A stretch of 64,000 nucleotides of DNA from Antarcticimicrobium luteum (GCF_004358185.1 NZ_SMUV01000071.1:124001-188000), one strand, 5' to 3'; positions 18,388-27,200 are shown, counted from the stretch's first letter. Notes: a model not told the origin generated them from the sequence alone. A program made the numbers and translations.

Positions 18388-20886
18388 TCAGCCGTCCTTG
18401 CGGATCGCCTCGTTCCTGGGGTCGTAGGGGCTGTCTTCGGTCACCTCGGCGTCCCAGAGCTGGTCGAACATCCGCACCTTCAGCCTGGTGCCCGGCACCG
18501 CAAGTTCGGGTTTGACATAGCCCATGCCGATGGATTTTCCGAAGGCCACCGAATAGCCGCCCGAGGTCAGTCGGCCGACCTTTGTCCCGTCGAGATAAAG
18601 CGCCTCGCGGCCCCAGGGGTCGGCATCCTCCGGCCCGTCGATCAGCAGGGTGCAGCATTTGCTACGGATGCCCATTTCTTCCAGCGCGCCCTTGCCGTGG
18701 AACTCCTTCGACAGATCCACGAAGCGTGGCAGATCGGCCTCCAGCGGGGTCGCGTCGCGGCCCAGTTCGGTACCGAAGGCGCGATAGCTCTTCTCCTGGC
18801 GCAGCCAGTTCTGGGCGCGGGCGCCGACCAGTTTCATCCCGTGGTTCGCGCCGGCCTCCATCAGCTGGTCCCAGAGATAATTCTGCATCTCGATCGGGTG
18901 GTGCAACTCCCACCCCAGCTCGCCAGTATAGGCGACACGGATGGCGCGGACCGGGCACATGCCCAATTCGATATTGCGCATGGAGAGCCACGGGAAGCGT
19001 TTGTTCGAGAGCACCGTTTCCGGCGCCGCGTCCTTGACGATCTGGTTCAGCACATCGCGCGATTTCGGCCCGGCGATGGCGAAGACGCCCCATTGGGTGG
19101 TGACGTCCTGAATTTCGATATAGCCAAATTCGGGGGCCTTGTCCGCGGCCGCCTTGCGCAGGTAATCGGCGTCATAGGCCGTCCAGGCGCCGGCGGAGAC
19201 GAGGTAGTATTCATCCTCGGCCAGCCGCACGATGGTATATTCGGTGCGCGTGGTCCCGGCAACGGTCAGCGCATAGGTCAAATTGATCCGCCCGACCTTG
19301 GGCAGCTTGTTGCAGGTGAACCAGTCGAGGAACTGCGTCGCGCCGGGCCCCTTGACCACATGTTTGGTGAAGGCTGTGGCGTCGATCAGGCCGACCCCCT
19401 CGCGGATCGCCCTGGCCTCTTCGACCGCATATTGCCACCAGCCGCCACGGCGGAACGAGAAGGTGGTTTCGTCAAACCCCTCGGGCGCATCGGCGGGGCC
19501 GTAGTAGTTCGGGCGTTCCCAGCCGTTCACCTGGCCGAACTGCGCGCCCAGCGCCCTTTGGCGGTCGTAGGCGGGCGCGGTGCGCAGCGGCCGGCAGGCC
19601 GGACGCTCCTCATCGGGCCAATGCAGTTTCAGCAGGAAGGGATAGGTTTCCTCGTTCTTGCGGGTCGCATATTCCGAGGTCATCCAGTCGCCGTAGCGCT
19701 TGGGGTCGAGCGAGGCCATGTCGATCTCGGCCTCGCCGTCGACCATCATCTGCGCCAGGTAATGACCGGCGCCGCCGGCGGCAGTGATGCCGAAACTGAA
19801 GCCTTCGGCCAGCCACATGTTGCGCAGCCCCGGCGCCGGGCCGATCAGCGGGTTGCCGTCCGGGGTATAGCAGATCGGGCCGTTGAAATCGTCCTTAAGC
19901 CCGACGGTTTCGGTCGAGGGGATGCGATGGATGAAATCCATGTATTCCTGTTCGATCCGCTCCAGATCCAGCGGGAAGAGGTCGGCGCGGAAACTGTCCG
20001 GCACGCCATAACGGAACCGCGCCGGCGCGCCATCCTCATAGGGGCCGAGGATCCATCCGCCGCGCTCTTCGCGCACGTACCAGCGCGCGTCGACATCGCG
20101 CAGGACGGGGTGTTCGCCATGGCTCTTGCGATATTCGACCAGCGCCGGGTCGGGTTCGGTGACGATGAACTGGTGTTCGACCGGAATCGCCGGCAGCTTG
20201 ATCCCCAGCATCCCGGCGGTGCGCTGGGCGTGGTTGCCGCTGGCGGTGACCACATGTTCAGCCGAGACAACGACCTGTTCGTCAGAGGCCACCAGGTTGC
20301 CGCCCTTTTCGATCATCTTGGTGAGCGTCACCTCCCAGTGGTCACCTTTCCAGTCGAAACCGTCCGCCTGCCATTTGCGTTCGATCGCAACCCCGCGCTG
20401 ACGCGCGCCCTTGGCCATGGCCATGGTGACATCGGCGGGGTTGATATAGCCGTCGGTCGGGTGGAAAATCGCGCCGACAAGATCCTCGGTGCGCACCAGC
20501 GGCCAACGCTCCCTGATCTGGGCGGGGCTCAGAAATTCATGCGGGATACCGACGGTTTCGGCGGTGGTGGCGTAAAGTTGGTATTCGTCCATGCGCGCGC
20601 GGCTTTGGGCCATGCGCAGATTGCCGACCACGGCGAAACCGGGGTTCAGGCCGGTCTCCTCCTCCAGGGTCTTGTAGAACCTGACCGAGTAGTCGTGGAT
20701 GTGACTGCTGGCATAGCTCATGTTGAAGAGCGGCAGCAGCCCCGCGGCATGCCATGTGGACCCGGAGGTCAGCTCGTCGCGTTCGACGAGCATCACGTCG
20801 GACCAGCCGGCGCGGGCGAGGTGATAGGCGATCGAGGTGCCGACGGCACCGCCGCCGACGACCAGGGCTTTGACATGGGTTTTCAT
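18388..20886 (-). CDS. FAD-dependent dimethylglycine/sarcosine dehydrogenase-like protein (DAO + GcvT domains)
   Basis: 832 aa. The N-terminal DAO-type flavin domain has GGGAVGTSIA (residues 11-20) and SGSTWHAAGL. Its His46 lines up with the His that covalently holds FAD in dimethylglycine dehydrogenase. The C-terminal half is a GcvT-like aminomethyltransferase domain, which in this family passes the released one-carbon unit to tetrahydrofolate. The role is probably demethylation of dimethylglycine or sarcosine, or of a related N-methyl compound from osmolyte breakdown; substrate not resolvable here. It is preceded by 289 bp without a gene and is apparently monocistronic. Confidence 0.9.
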   Translation of the reverse strand: MKTHVKALVVGGGAVGTSIAYHLARAGWSDVMLVERDELTSGSTWHAAGLLPLFNMSYASSHIHDYSVRFYKTLEEETGLNPGFAVVGNLRMAQSRARMDEYQLYATTAETVGIPHEFLSPAQIRERWPLVRTEDLVGAIFHPTDGYINPADVTMAMAKGARQRGVAIERKWQADGFDWKGDHWEVTLTKMIEKGGNLVASDEQVVVSAEHVVTASGNHAQRTAGMLGIKLPAIPVEHQFIVTEPDPALVEYRKSHGEHPVLRDVDARWYVREERGGWILGPYEDGAPARFRYGVPDSFRADLFPLDLERIEQEYMDFIHRIPSTETVGLKDDFNGPICYTPDGNPLIGPAPGLRNMWLAEGFSFGITAAGGAGHYLAQMMVDGEAEIDMASLDPKRYGDWMTSEYATRKNEETYPFLLKLHWPDEERPACRPLRTAPAYDRQRALGAQFGQVNGWERPNYYGPADAPEGFDETTFSFRRGGWWQYAVEEARAIREGVGLIDATAFTKHVVKGPGATQFLDWFTCNKLPKVGRINLTYALTVAGTTRTEYTIVRLAEDEYYLVSAGAWTAYDADYLRKAAADKAPEFGYIEIQDVTTQWGVFAIAGPKSRDVLNQIVKDAAPETVLSNKRFPWLSMRNIELGMCPVRAIRVAYTGELGWELHHPIEMQNYLWDQLMEAGANHGMKLVGARAQNWLRQEKSYRAFGTELGRDATPLEADLPRFVDLSKEFHGKGALEEMGIRSKCCTLLIDGPEDADPWGREALYLDGTKVGRLTSGGYSVAFGKSIGMGYVKPELAVPGTRLKVRMFDQLWDAEVTEDSPYDPRNEAIRKDG

Positions 20887-21175
20887 GATACCGCGCTCCG
20901 CAAATGAGTCTCTGCTGTTTGATGTATGCCATAAGGGCGGGTCCGCTCAGAAGCCATCCGACACCCTATATTGCAAAACCGACCTCGGGGCGGTTTCAGG
21001 GTGCCGAGCCAGAGGGGGGGCAAGCGGATCTCCTCTGATGGCAACGACAGCATGGCGGCCCGGCCTGAAACGACGGCCCTGTTGTTCTGGATTGCTCTGG
21101 CCGGGAAGATCCCCGCCGGGCGCATCCGCGGCCTCCCCTCCCCCTCTCGGGGGCAGGGAGGGGGGCCGCGCCGCT
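20887..21175. other. Gene-free gap with a G-tract/C-tract hairpin
   Basis: 289 bp between two minus-strand flavoprotein genes. It must hold the promoter of the dimethylglycine dehydrogenase-like gene near 20890-20990, but no clear boxes are seen. At about 21129-21172 a CCTCCCC-type tract faces a GGGGG...GGAGGGG tract across a short loop. This resembles the hairpin at 2031-2060 and is a possible transcription-end structure for the lactate dehydrogenase-like gene, without a U-run. Confidence 0.4.
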
Positions 21176-22573
21176 TTAGATAATCTTGCCCGGGTTCATG
21201 ATGTTGTCCGGATCCAGCGCCGCCTTGATCGCCGCCATGTATTTCGTGGCCGCGCCAAGTTCCTTTTTCAGATAGGGTCGCTTGCCCTGCCCGATGCCAT
21301 GTTCGCCGGTGCAGGTGCCCTCCATCGAGATCGCCAGATCGTTCAGCCAGCCGACGAAGTCCTCGGCCTTGGCGATCTCTTCGGGGTTGTCCATGTCGAT
21401 CAGCGGCAGGCAGTGGAAATTGCCGTCGCCCACATGGCCGACGATGGGTGAGATCAGCCCCAGTTCCGCGGCCTTGGCCGCCGCGGCGCCAACGCATTCG
21501 GCGAGCTTCGAAATAGGTACGCAGACATCCGTCGACAGCCCCTTGGCGCCCGGACGCAGGGCATGGCTGGCCCAGTACATGTCATGGCGTGCCTGCCAGA
21601 GCTTGCTGCGCTCCTCGGTGCTGGTGGTGGCGGCAAAATCAGTGCCGCCGAATTCCTCGGCGATGCCCTGGAAGGTCTCGGCCTGTTCGACCACGCCAGC
21701 GTCGGAGCCGTGGAATTCCAGCAGCAGCAGCGGCGTTTCCGGCAGATCGAGCTTGGAATAAACATTGGCCGCGCCCACGCTCATCGCATCCAGCAGTTCG
21801 ATCCGCGCCACCGGGATGCCATACTGGATCGTCATCATGACGGCCTGGCAGGCGGCATCGACGGTCGGAAACGAACAGCGCGCCGAAGAGATCGCCTCGG
21901 GGATGCCCTGCAGGCGCAGGGTGATCTCGGTGATCAGGCCCAGCGTGCCCTCGGCGCCGACCATCAGCCGGGTCAGATCGTAGCCGGCCGAGCTTTTCTT
22001 GGCGCGTTGCGCGGTGCGGATCACCTCGCCGTCGGGCATCACCACCTCAAGCGCGATGACGTTATCCTTCATGGTGCCGTAGCGAACAGCGTTGGTGCCC
22101 GAGGCCCGCGTCGAGGCCATGCCGCCGAGCGAGGCGTTGGCACCAGGGTCGATCGGAAAGAACAGGCCCTGATCGCGCAGATGGGTGTTCAGATCCTCGC
22201 GCGTGACGCCGGGCTGAACCACACAGTCGAGGTCCCCCGGATGCACCGCGAGGATCTTGTTCATCTGCATCAGATCGACCGAAATGCCACCGGCGGGCGC
22301 GTTCACATGCCCCTCAAGCGAGGTGCCGGTGCCGAAGGGGATCACCGGAACCCGGTGCGCGGCGCAGACCTTGACGATCTCCGAGACCTCTTCGGTGCTG
22401 TGCGGGAACACCACGGCATCGGGCGCCTGGTTCTGGATGTAGGTGGTGGTATGACCGTGCTGCTCGCGGATCGCCGCCCCCGTCTGGCAGCGGTCGCCGA
22501 AACGCTGCTTGAGAATGCCCAGGGCGGTTTCGATTCCGGTTTCGTTGCGCGGCAGCGCGGTGGCCTGGACCAT
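21176..22573 (-). CDS. FAD-linked oxidase, D-lactate dehydrogenase (cytochrome)/GlcD type
   Basis: 465 aa of the FAD_binding_4/FAD-oxidase_C family. The flavin-binding stretch IPFGTGTSLEGHVNAP (about residue 80) and PGANASLGGMASTRASGTNA are characteristic. The C-terminal TCTGEHGIGQGK motif marks the substrate and flavin side. Family members oxidise D-lactate, glycolate or D-2-hydroxyglutarate and pass electrons to cytochrome c or the quinone pool. The GTSLEGH and ATG-to-stop length best fit the D-lactate dehydrogenase (cytochrome) branch. No glcE/glcF neighbours are present, which argues against glycolate oxidase. Confidence 0.88.
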   Translation of the reverse strand: MVQATALPRNETGIETALGILKQRFGDRCQTGAAIREQHGHTTTYIQNQAPDAVVFPHSTEEVSEIVKVCAAHRVPVIPFGTGTSLEGHVNAPAGGISVDLMQMNKILAVHPGDLDCVVQPGVTREDLNTHLRDQGLFFPIDPGANASLGGMASTRASGTNAVRYGTMKDNVIALEVVMPDGEVIRTAQRAKKSSAGYDLTRLMVGAEGTLGLITEITLRLQGIPEAISSARCSFPTVDAACQAVMMTIQYGIPVARIELLDAMSVGAANVYSKLDLPETPLLLLEFHGSDAGVVEQAETFQGIAEEFGGTDFAATTSTEERSKLWQARHDMYWASHALRPGAKGLSTDVCVPISKLAECVGAAAAKAAELGLISPIVGHVGDGNFHCLPLIDMDNPEEIAKAEDFVGWLNDLAISMEGTCTGEHGIGQGKRPYLKKELGAATKYMAAIKAALDPDNIMNPGKII

Positions 22574-22651
22574 GGTCGGCTCCTTGTTATCGGTCGTTCG
22601 CGGCGAACCCTGCCCTATCGACCGGACCGGGGCAAGGCACAGCTGCGCGCC

Positions 22652-24433
22652 TCAGCCGCCCATCGCGATCCCCTCGCGGCGCGGGTCGGCGCCGCCCTTC
22701 AGGGTGTCGCCGATTTCGATGGCATGCAGGCCCGAGTTCAGATCTCGGATCCTGACCTCGTATCCCAACGTCTCCAGCGGCGCCTGCAGCGCCTCAGCCG
22801 CCGTGCCGGCCTCAAGGTCGTAGGGTCCGAACCGGTTGACCGCATGGGGCAGCGCCACCGCCTGCTGCACATCCAGCCCCCAGTCGAGCCAGGCGATCAC
22901 CGCCTGTGCCACGTAGCCGATGATGCGGCTGCCGCCGGGGGAGCCCAGGGCGAGCACCGGGCGGCCGTCCTTCATCACGATGGTCGGCGCCATCGAGGAG
23001 CGGGGGCGCTTGCCCGGTTCCACCCGGTTGGCGATGGGGGTGCCGTCCCTGTGGGTTCGGAAGGAGAAATCAGTGAGTTCGTTGTTCAAGAGGAACCCCC
23101 GCACCATCAGGCGGGAGCCAAAGGCGTTTTCGATGGTGGTGGTCATCGACAGCACATTGCCCCGGCTGTCGACGATGGAGAGATGTGAGGTCGAGGGAAA
23201 CTCGATGGCCGCGTCGTCGGCCCAGTTCAGCGCGTGATCGAATTTCGGCGTTCCGGGCGCGACCTCGGGCAGGGCGTCGTCACCGTCGAGGAGTGTCGCG
23301 CGCTCGGCCAGATAGGCCGGATCGACCAGCCCCTTTGTCGGCATCGGCACGAAATCGGCATCCGCAATGTAGCGGCCCCGGTCGGCAAAGGCGAGGCGCG
23401 AGGCGTCGCCGATCATCCGCCAGGCCTCGGGATCCTGCGGGCCGGGCAGATCGCGGGTCTCAAGCATCCCGAGAATCTGCCCCACCGTCAGCGCGCCGGA
23501 GGACGGCGGCCCCATGCCGCAAACCTCATGGGCGCGGTAGCTGACGCAGACCGGCGGCCGCTCGCGCACCTGATAGAGCGCCAGATCGGTCTGGGACAGC
23601 ACGCCTGGATTGCCCGGCGCGGTCTGCACGGCCTGCACGATGTCGGCGGCGATGGGTCCGGCATAGAAGGCCTCGGCCCCCTGCCCGGCCAGTTGACGCA
23701 GGGTGTCGACATAGGCGGGGTTTCTCAGGGTTTGGCCCTCGGCCAGCGGCGCGCCGCCGGGCAGGAAATAGGCCGCGGTTTCCGGGAAGCGGGCCAGCCG
23801 TTCGGCATCGCCGGCGATGAGGCCGGCAAGGCGCGGCGAGACCGGAAAACCCTGCTCGGCGAGGTCGATGGCGTCGTGAAACAGCCCCGGCCAGGGGCTG
23901 CGGCCCCAGCGGCGGTGCGCCTCTGCCATCAGCGCCGGCGTGCCCGGGGTACCGACCGAGCGGCCGCCGACCACCGCGTCGAAGAATGTCAGCGGTTCGC
24001 CCTGGTCGTCCTGAAACAGGGTCGGCGCTGCGGAGAGCGGCGCGGTTTCACGGCCGTCGAGCGTGGTCAGCTCTGCGCTCGCCGCATCGTACCAGACCAG
24101 GAATGCGCCGCCGCCAAGACCCGAGCTTTGCGGTTCCACCAGCCCCAGCACGGCCTGGGCCGCGATCATGGCGTCGGCGGCAGACCCGCCCGCGCCAAGC
24201 ACCGCCGCGCCGGCCTCCACCGCGTGGGGATTCGCGGCTGCGATCATCCAGTTTTCGGCCACGACCGGGCGGCCCGACTGTTTCGCCGCCAGTGCCTCGG
24301 CAATAGCGGGGGAGGCACTGGCAAAGGCGCCCTCGGTCGCGGCTTCGGGGGCGACGGCATCGGCGGTTTGCTGGGCGGAGAGCGGTGCCGCGAGGGTCAG
24401 GCTGGCGGCAAAGGCGATTGCGAAGCGGCGCAT
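22652..24433 (-). CDS. ggt: Gamma-glutamyltranspeptidase
   Basis: 593 aa periplasmic N-terminal-nucleophile hydrolase that cleaves the gamma-glutamyl bond of glutathione. The signal peptide is MRRFAIAFAASLTLAAPLSA. The autoprocessing site is in STSHLSIVD: Thr415 corresponds to the catalytic first residue of the small subunit in E. coli GGT. The stretch GLGGGAFLVWYD and the PGGSRIIGYV motif near the C-terminus are family features. The ATG at 24431-24433 starts at the signal peptide; the open frame extends 62 codons further upstream but that part is not GGT-like. Confidence 0.93.
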   Translation of the reverse strand: MRRFAIAFAASLTLAAPLSAQQTADAVAPEAATEGAFASASPAIAEALAAKQSGRPVVAENWMIAAANPHAVEAGAAVLGAGGSAADAMIAAQAVLGLVEPQSSGLGGGAFLVWYDAASAELTTLDGRETAPLSAAPTLFQDDQGEPLTFFDAVVGGRSVGTPGTPALMAEAHRRWGRSPWPGLFHDAIDLAEQGFPVSPRLAGLIAGDAERLARFPETAAYFLPGGAPLAEGQTLRNPAYVDTLRQLAGQGAEAFYAGPIAADIVQAVQTAPGNPGVLSQTDLALYQVRERPPVCVSYRAHEVCGMGPPSSGALTVGQILGMLETRDLPGPQDPEAWRMIGDASRLAFADRGRYIADADFVPMPTKGLVDPAYLAERATLLDGDDALPEVAPGTPKFDHALNWADDAAIEFPSTSHLSIVDSRGNVLSMTTTIENAFGSRLMVRGFLLNNELTDFSFRTHRDGTPIANRVEPGKRPRSSMAPTIVMKDGRPVLALGSPGGSRIIGYVAQAVIAWLDWGLDVQQAVALPHAVNRFGPYDLEAGTAAEALQAPLETLGYEVRIRDLNSGLHAIEIGDTLKGGADPRREGIAMGG

Positions 24434-24708
24434 GGGCGTCTCCCTTGGGCTGGATTGGGCAACTGTAGCGGATCGGGGCGGGCTGGCAATTGCTGGGGGC
24501 TGCGGAGCTTGTGAAAGTTGGTCCACCTGGCCGCCTGGCTCGACCCCAAGATCGGGCCGAAAACCTGCAGCACTGGTGTGAAGGAGGCCTCCGAGCCAAA
24601 GTACCCCTTCGCGGAACAAGCCCGAAGGGCGCCGCGCAAGCGCCGGACCGTCCCCGCGTTCTGGCGCTTGGCTGACGTAGGCGCGCCGTTCGTATCTAGG
24701 TCGGATTT
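24434..24708. repeat. Intergenic region ending in the left half of a dispersed repeat
   Basis: No gene in this region between ggt and the mobile element. From about 24593 to 24708 it matches, in inverted orientation, the sequence at about 56354-56470. Shared blocks include GCGGAACAAGCCCG, GGCGCCGCGCAAGCGCCGGA and CTGGCGCTTGG. The repeat breaks off at GGATTT (24703-24708), exactly where the mobile element begins, and resumes at 28290. Confidence 0.85.
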
Positions 24709-24735
24709 GCGGCCGTATGTATCAAGCGCACCAAG
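24709..24735 (+). repeat. Left terminal inverted repeat of the IS1595-like element
   Basis: Begins GCGGCC and contains TATGTATCAA and CGCACCAAG. It pairs with 28263-28289 at 25 of 27 positions, with mismatches at the 7th and 18th bases. Similarity stops abruptly inside the element. Confidence 0.85.
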
Positions 24736-24744
24736 AAACCGGAA

Positions 24745-24760
24745 TCCCCTAAGTAGGGGA
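24745..24760. promoter_or_regulatory. Palindrome upstream of the first passenger gene (possible operator)
   Basis: TCCCCTA and TAGGGGA form a perfect 7-bp inverted repeat with a 2-nt centre, 18 bp before the 115-aa gene start and just inside the left terminal repeat. It is followed by a TATCCT that could serve as a -10 box, without an obvious -35. Confidence 0.4.
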
Positions 24761-24777
24761 ACTGCTATCCTGCGCCC

Positions 24778-25125
24778 ATGCAGGACAAGACTATCAACAA
24801 TGCTCTACTGGATCTGCGTAAGGAAGGTGGAGAGGTTCGAGACTTAGCCGAGAGGCTGCTTGCTCTGCGTGGCGTCAATCGCTTGCCGCGCATCCAAAGG
24901 CCACCACGATTCAAGCCAGCCCGCCGTGGTGTCATGCCAGCTATAGTGATGGACGCTCTCAGAGACGGCCCCAAGGGGCTTCCAGAGGTTGCGGAGTGGG
25001 TCAAATGCAAGCGCCCTGATCTGGACTGGCAGGCTTCTTACACGCGGTCTGCGTTGATGCTGTCAGAGTTGAAGCGGCAAGGTATGGTGGGGCGTGAGGG
25101 GCGGGTGTGGATGTCTCTAAGGTGA
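24778..25125 (+). CDS. Hypothetical passenger protein, 115 aa, possible DNA-binding
   Basis: Not recognised. Starts MQDKTINNALLDLRKEGGEV. The N-terminal third is charged and probably helical, the middle is rich in Arg and Pro (RLPRIQRPPRFKPARRG), and the C-terminal part (residues 53-115) reads like a small winged-helix: IVMDALRDGPKGLPEVAEWV, then SYTRSALMLSELKRQGMVGR and a closing strand EGRVWMSLR. No clear ribosome-binding site is seen at this ATG. It is the first gene inside the left end of the element, on the same strand as the toxin-antitoxin pair 128 bp downstream. A regulatory role is a guess. Confidence 0.6.
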   Translation: MQDKTINNALLDLRKEGGEVRDLAERLLALRGVNRLPRIQRPPRFKPARRGVMPAIVMDALRDGPKGLPEVAEWVKCKRPDLDWQASYTRSALMLSELKRQGMVGREGRVWMSLR

Positions 25126-25161
25126 AATGGTCCGGCATCTTTGGCGTGGCTTGAATGCGAC

Positions 25162-25190
25162 TTGTGCATCACGATCTGGATATGTAGGAT
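25162..25190 (+). promoter_or_regulatory. Candidate sigma-70-type promoter for the Panacea toxin-antitoxin pair
   Basis: TTGTGC (25162-25167) and TAGGAT (25185-25190) are separated by 17 bp, 63 bp before the antitoxin ATG. The gene has its own strong ribosome-binding site, GGGAGG at 25243-25248. Confidence 0.4.
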
Positions 25191-25253
25191 TCACATTCCT
25201 CAAGGTAGACCTTAGTATCCCACATAATCCGTGAATTTTATCGGGAGGCTAGC

Positions 25254-25685
25254 ATGGCAAGTGTATTTGATGTTGCGGCCTACATCTTGGAAAAGACGGG
25301 TCCAGTTAGCGCATGGAAGCTACAGAAGCTTATTTACTACAGTCAGGCTTGGGTAGCGACGTGGAGAGATTCTCCGCTCTTCGAGAGCAAAATTGAAGCT
25401 TGGGCGAACGGACCTGTTTGCCCGGACCTGTACGCCAAACATAGGGGCATGTTTAAGGTCGGGGGGATATCCGGCGGAGATGCTTCGTTGCTTTCGGAGT
25501 CAGAGGCCGATGACGTTTTGAAGGTGGTTGAGTTTTATTCACAGTACAATGGTCAGCAGCTAAGCGATATTACACATGCTGAAAAACCGTGGCTGTCCGC
25601 GCGTGAGGGCCTTGGCCCGAGTGAGCGCGGGAACCACGAAATTACTTTGGAATCAATGTCCGAGTACTATGGCTCGCTCAAATAG
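25254..25685 (+). CDS. Panacea-domain (DUF4065, SocA/GepA-like) antitoxin
   Basis: 143 aa. The Panacea domain covers nearly the whole protein: WKLQKLIYYSQAW (residues 21-33), PLFESKIEAW (41-50) and GPVCPDLY (53-60) are its conserved blocks. In characterised systems (SocA of Caulobacter and the PanAT systems) this domain neutralises a toxin encoded next to it. A GGGAGG site 5 nt before the ATG fixes the start. The 3' end overlaps the next gene by 17 bp, which matches toxin-antitoxin coupling. Low-G+C codon use differs from the chromosome. Family assignment is confident; the antitoxin role is inferred from family and context. Confidence 0.85.
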   Translation: MASVFDVAAYILEKTGPVSAWKLQKLIYYSQAWVATWRDSPLFESKIEAWANGPVCPDLYAKHRGMFKVGGISGGDASLLSESEADDVLKVVEFYSQYNGQQLSDITHAEKPWLSAREGLGPSERGNHEITLESMSEYYGSLK

Positions 25686-26142
25686 GCGTGGTAGGGGGAA
25701 CCAACCAAAGGTCGCTAAAGAGCCCATCTCAGGACCAGAGGTGAGGGCTTCAGTTCGAACTGACAGTGACGCAGGTTTGAAACTGTCGTGGCGTCTTGGC
25801 GCATTCGACTGGGATGGGCCGTGGGGCGAAAAATCTCTCGCTAGCATGTCGTTGCCCGACCTACTTAACAAACAAATTAAATCATTCGAAAGTATGTCGT
25901 GGTCTGAACTACGTGATAAGCAACATCATTCGATTGAATGCAGAAGACTCAACAAGGTTGCTAAAGATCGGCTTATGGAAATCCAGCAGGATGACCTAGA
26001 CTCTATTTTTTCACTCAGGCTGCAAGGGCAACATCGAATCTATGGTATACGGGACGGTGGAGCGCTCAAGGTTTTGTGGGTTGATTTGAATCACGGTGAT
26101 AACAGCGATTGCGTGTGTAGGTCTAGGAAGAATCACACTTAA
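25669..26142 (+). CDS. Probable toxin partner of the Panacea antitoxin (RelE-like C-terminus)
   Basis: 157 aa. The N-terminal 40 residues are basic and probably disordered. The segment GAFDWDGPWG (44-53) and the helical middle are not recognised. The C-terminal stretch RLMEIQQDDLDSIFSLRLQG (101-120), followed by QHRIYGIRDGGALKVLWVDLNH (split here by reading), has the strand pattern of RelE/HigB-type ribonuclease toxins: Arg-rich strand, then GxxRI and a final VLWVD strand with His142. The start overlaps the antitoxin gene by 17 bp. The stop overlaps the convergent transposase stop by 3 bp. RelE-like assignment is by pattern only; it could be another toxin fold. Confidence 0.6.
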   Translation: MARSNRRGRGNQPKVAKEPISGPEVRASVRTDSDAGLKLSWRLGAFDWDGPWGEKSLASMSLPDLLNKQIKSFESMSWSELRDKQHHSIECRRLNKVAKDRLMEIQQDDLDSIFSLRLQGQHRIYGIRDGGALKVLWVDLNHGDNSDCVCRSRKNHT

Positions 26143-27101
26143 GCCGCCCGCTGCCAGTACCCTTTCCACTGACGGCTAACCGGCGCGCTCATGGCGTTCG
26201 ACACCACGATCTGCGCCAGCGTCCCGTTGTCGGTGCGGCGGTTGTCTTCCAGCCATGCGGCGTGGTTCGCGTACTGGTAAAGGTACTGCGGGCTGACGTG
26301 GTGGTGCTGACCTTCGACCATGCGGCGCAGGCGGGAAAAGAAGCTCTCGACCATGTTGGTATGCTTGCCGTGGTCGCTGTAGCACTCGCTGTGGTTCACC
26401 CGGTCAACGTTCCATCCCGCGTGAAGCAGATCCCAATGGCTCGCCTCGTCGGCGGAAATGGTTGCCGTGCGGTCAACGTTCTCGTTTGCCAGCGCAACGC
26501 CTTCGGCCTCGCTCATGGTCACGAAAGGCAGGGTGCGGCCCTCGCGCTCGCGCAGGGCGACGACAACGCGGCGCTTGCCGGTCTGGTTCTCTTTCAGGCG
26601 GCGGTCAACGCGGTCAACCTTGGCGTTTGCCGGGCGGATGTGACCGCCGAAATAGGCCCCGTCAATCTCGACGTGATCGGTCAGAACTTCGCCGGTCTGG
26701 ACTTCCTGCGCCATCGCCTCGCGCAGCTTGTGCGCCAGCACGAAGGCGGTCTTGTACTGGCAGTCCAGATCGCGCGAAAGCTGGACCATCGAAACACCCT
26801 TGGAGGCGTTCACGATGATGCAGATCGCCGCCAGCAGGTCAACGAAGTCCATCTTGCGGCTTGCGAAGATGGTCCCGCTGGTGACGCTGAACTGGTGGTG
26901 ACACGCCTTGCACTTGAACTTGCGGCGGGTGGTGATCTTGTACGCCTCGTCATGACCGCAGCACGGGCAAACCGCTTCGCCGTTGGTTTCCGGCCAGCGC
27001 ATTTCGCAGAAGGTGCGGTAAGCCGAGTCCTCGCCAGCCTTGTAAATCGAGCGAAGGCTGAGGGTGCGGGATGCTGCGGAGAGAAGGAAGTGTTGTGCCA
27101 T
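26139..27101 (-). CDS. IS1595-family (ISXO2-like) transposase
   Basis: 320 aa. An N-terminal zinc ribbon uses C45/C48 and C64/C67 (CPCCGHDEAYK and FKCKACHHQFSV). The DDE-type catalytic core is visible: D147 in VEIDGAYFGG, D218 in ISADEASHW and E252 in HTNMVESFFSRLRR. It ends VSRQWKGYWQRA, a common IS1595 tail. The ATG at 27099-27101 opens MAQHFLLSAASRTLSL; longer readings into the A+T-rich leader are not family-like. The gene is intact, so the element may be active. Its G+C is higher than the cargo genes around it. Confidence 0.92.
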   Translation of the reverse strand: MAQHFLLSAASRTLSLRSIYKAGEDSAYRTFCEMRWPETNGEAVCPCCGHDEAYKITTRRKFKCKACHHQFSVTSGTIFASRKMDFVDLLAAICIIVNASKGVSMVQLSRDLDCQYKTAFVLAHKLREAMAQEVQTGEVLTDHVEIDGAYFGGHIRPANAKVDRVDRRLKENQTGKRRVVVALREREGRTLPFVTMSEAEGVALANENVDRTATISADEASHWDLLHAGWNVDRVNHSECYSDHGKHTNMVESFFSRLRRMVEGQHHHVSPQYLYQYANHAAWLEDNRRTDNGTLAQIVVSNAMSAPVSRQWKGYWQRAA

Positions 27102-27129
27102 TTCTACTACATTCGTTAGGTTTATATCG

Positions 27130-27158
27130 AATATAGTATAGTGACATACTGTTTGCAA
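27130..27158 (-). promoter_or_regulatory. Promoter of the transposase gene
   Basis: On the minus strand TTGCAA (27158-27153) and TATATT (27135-27130) are spaced by exactly 17 bp, 28 bp upstream of the transposase ATG, in an A+T-rich stretch. Confidence 0.6.
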
Positions 27159-27164
27159 TAGGTT

Positions 27165-27184
27165 ATCTATCACATACGATAGAT
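27165..27184. promoter_or_regulatory. Palindrome in the divergent transposase/DUF6471 control region
   Basis: ATCTATC and GATAGAT flank a 6-nt centre, giving a perfect 7-bp inverted repeat. It lies just upstream of the transposase -35 box and 16 bp before the DUF6471 start. It could be an operator through which one of the element's small proteins controls transposition. Confidence 0.45.
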
Positions 27185-27200
27185 TTATAACGGAGGCGAC

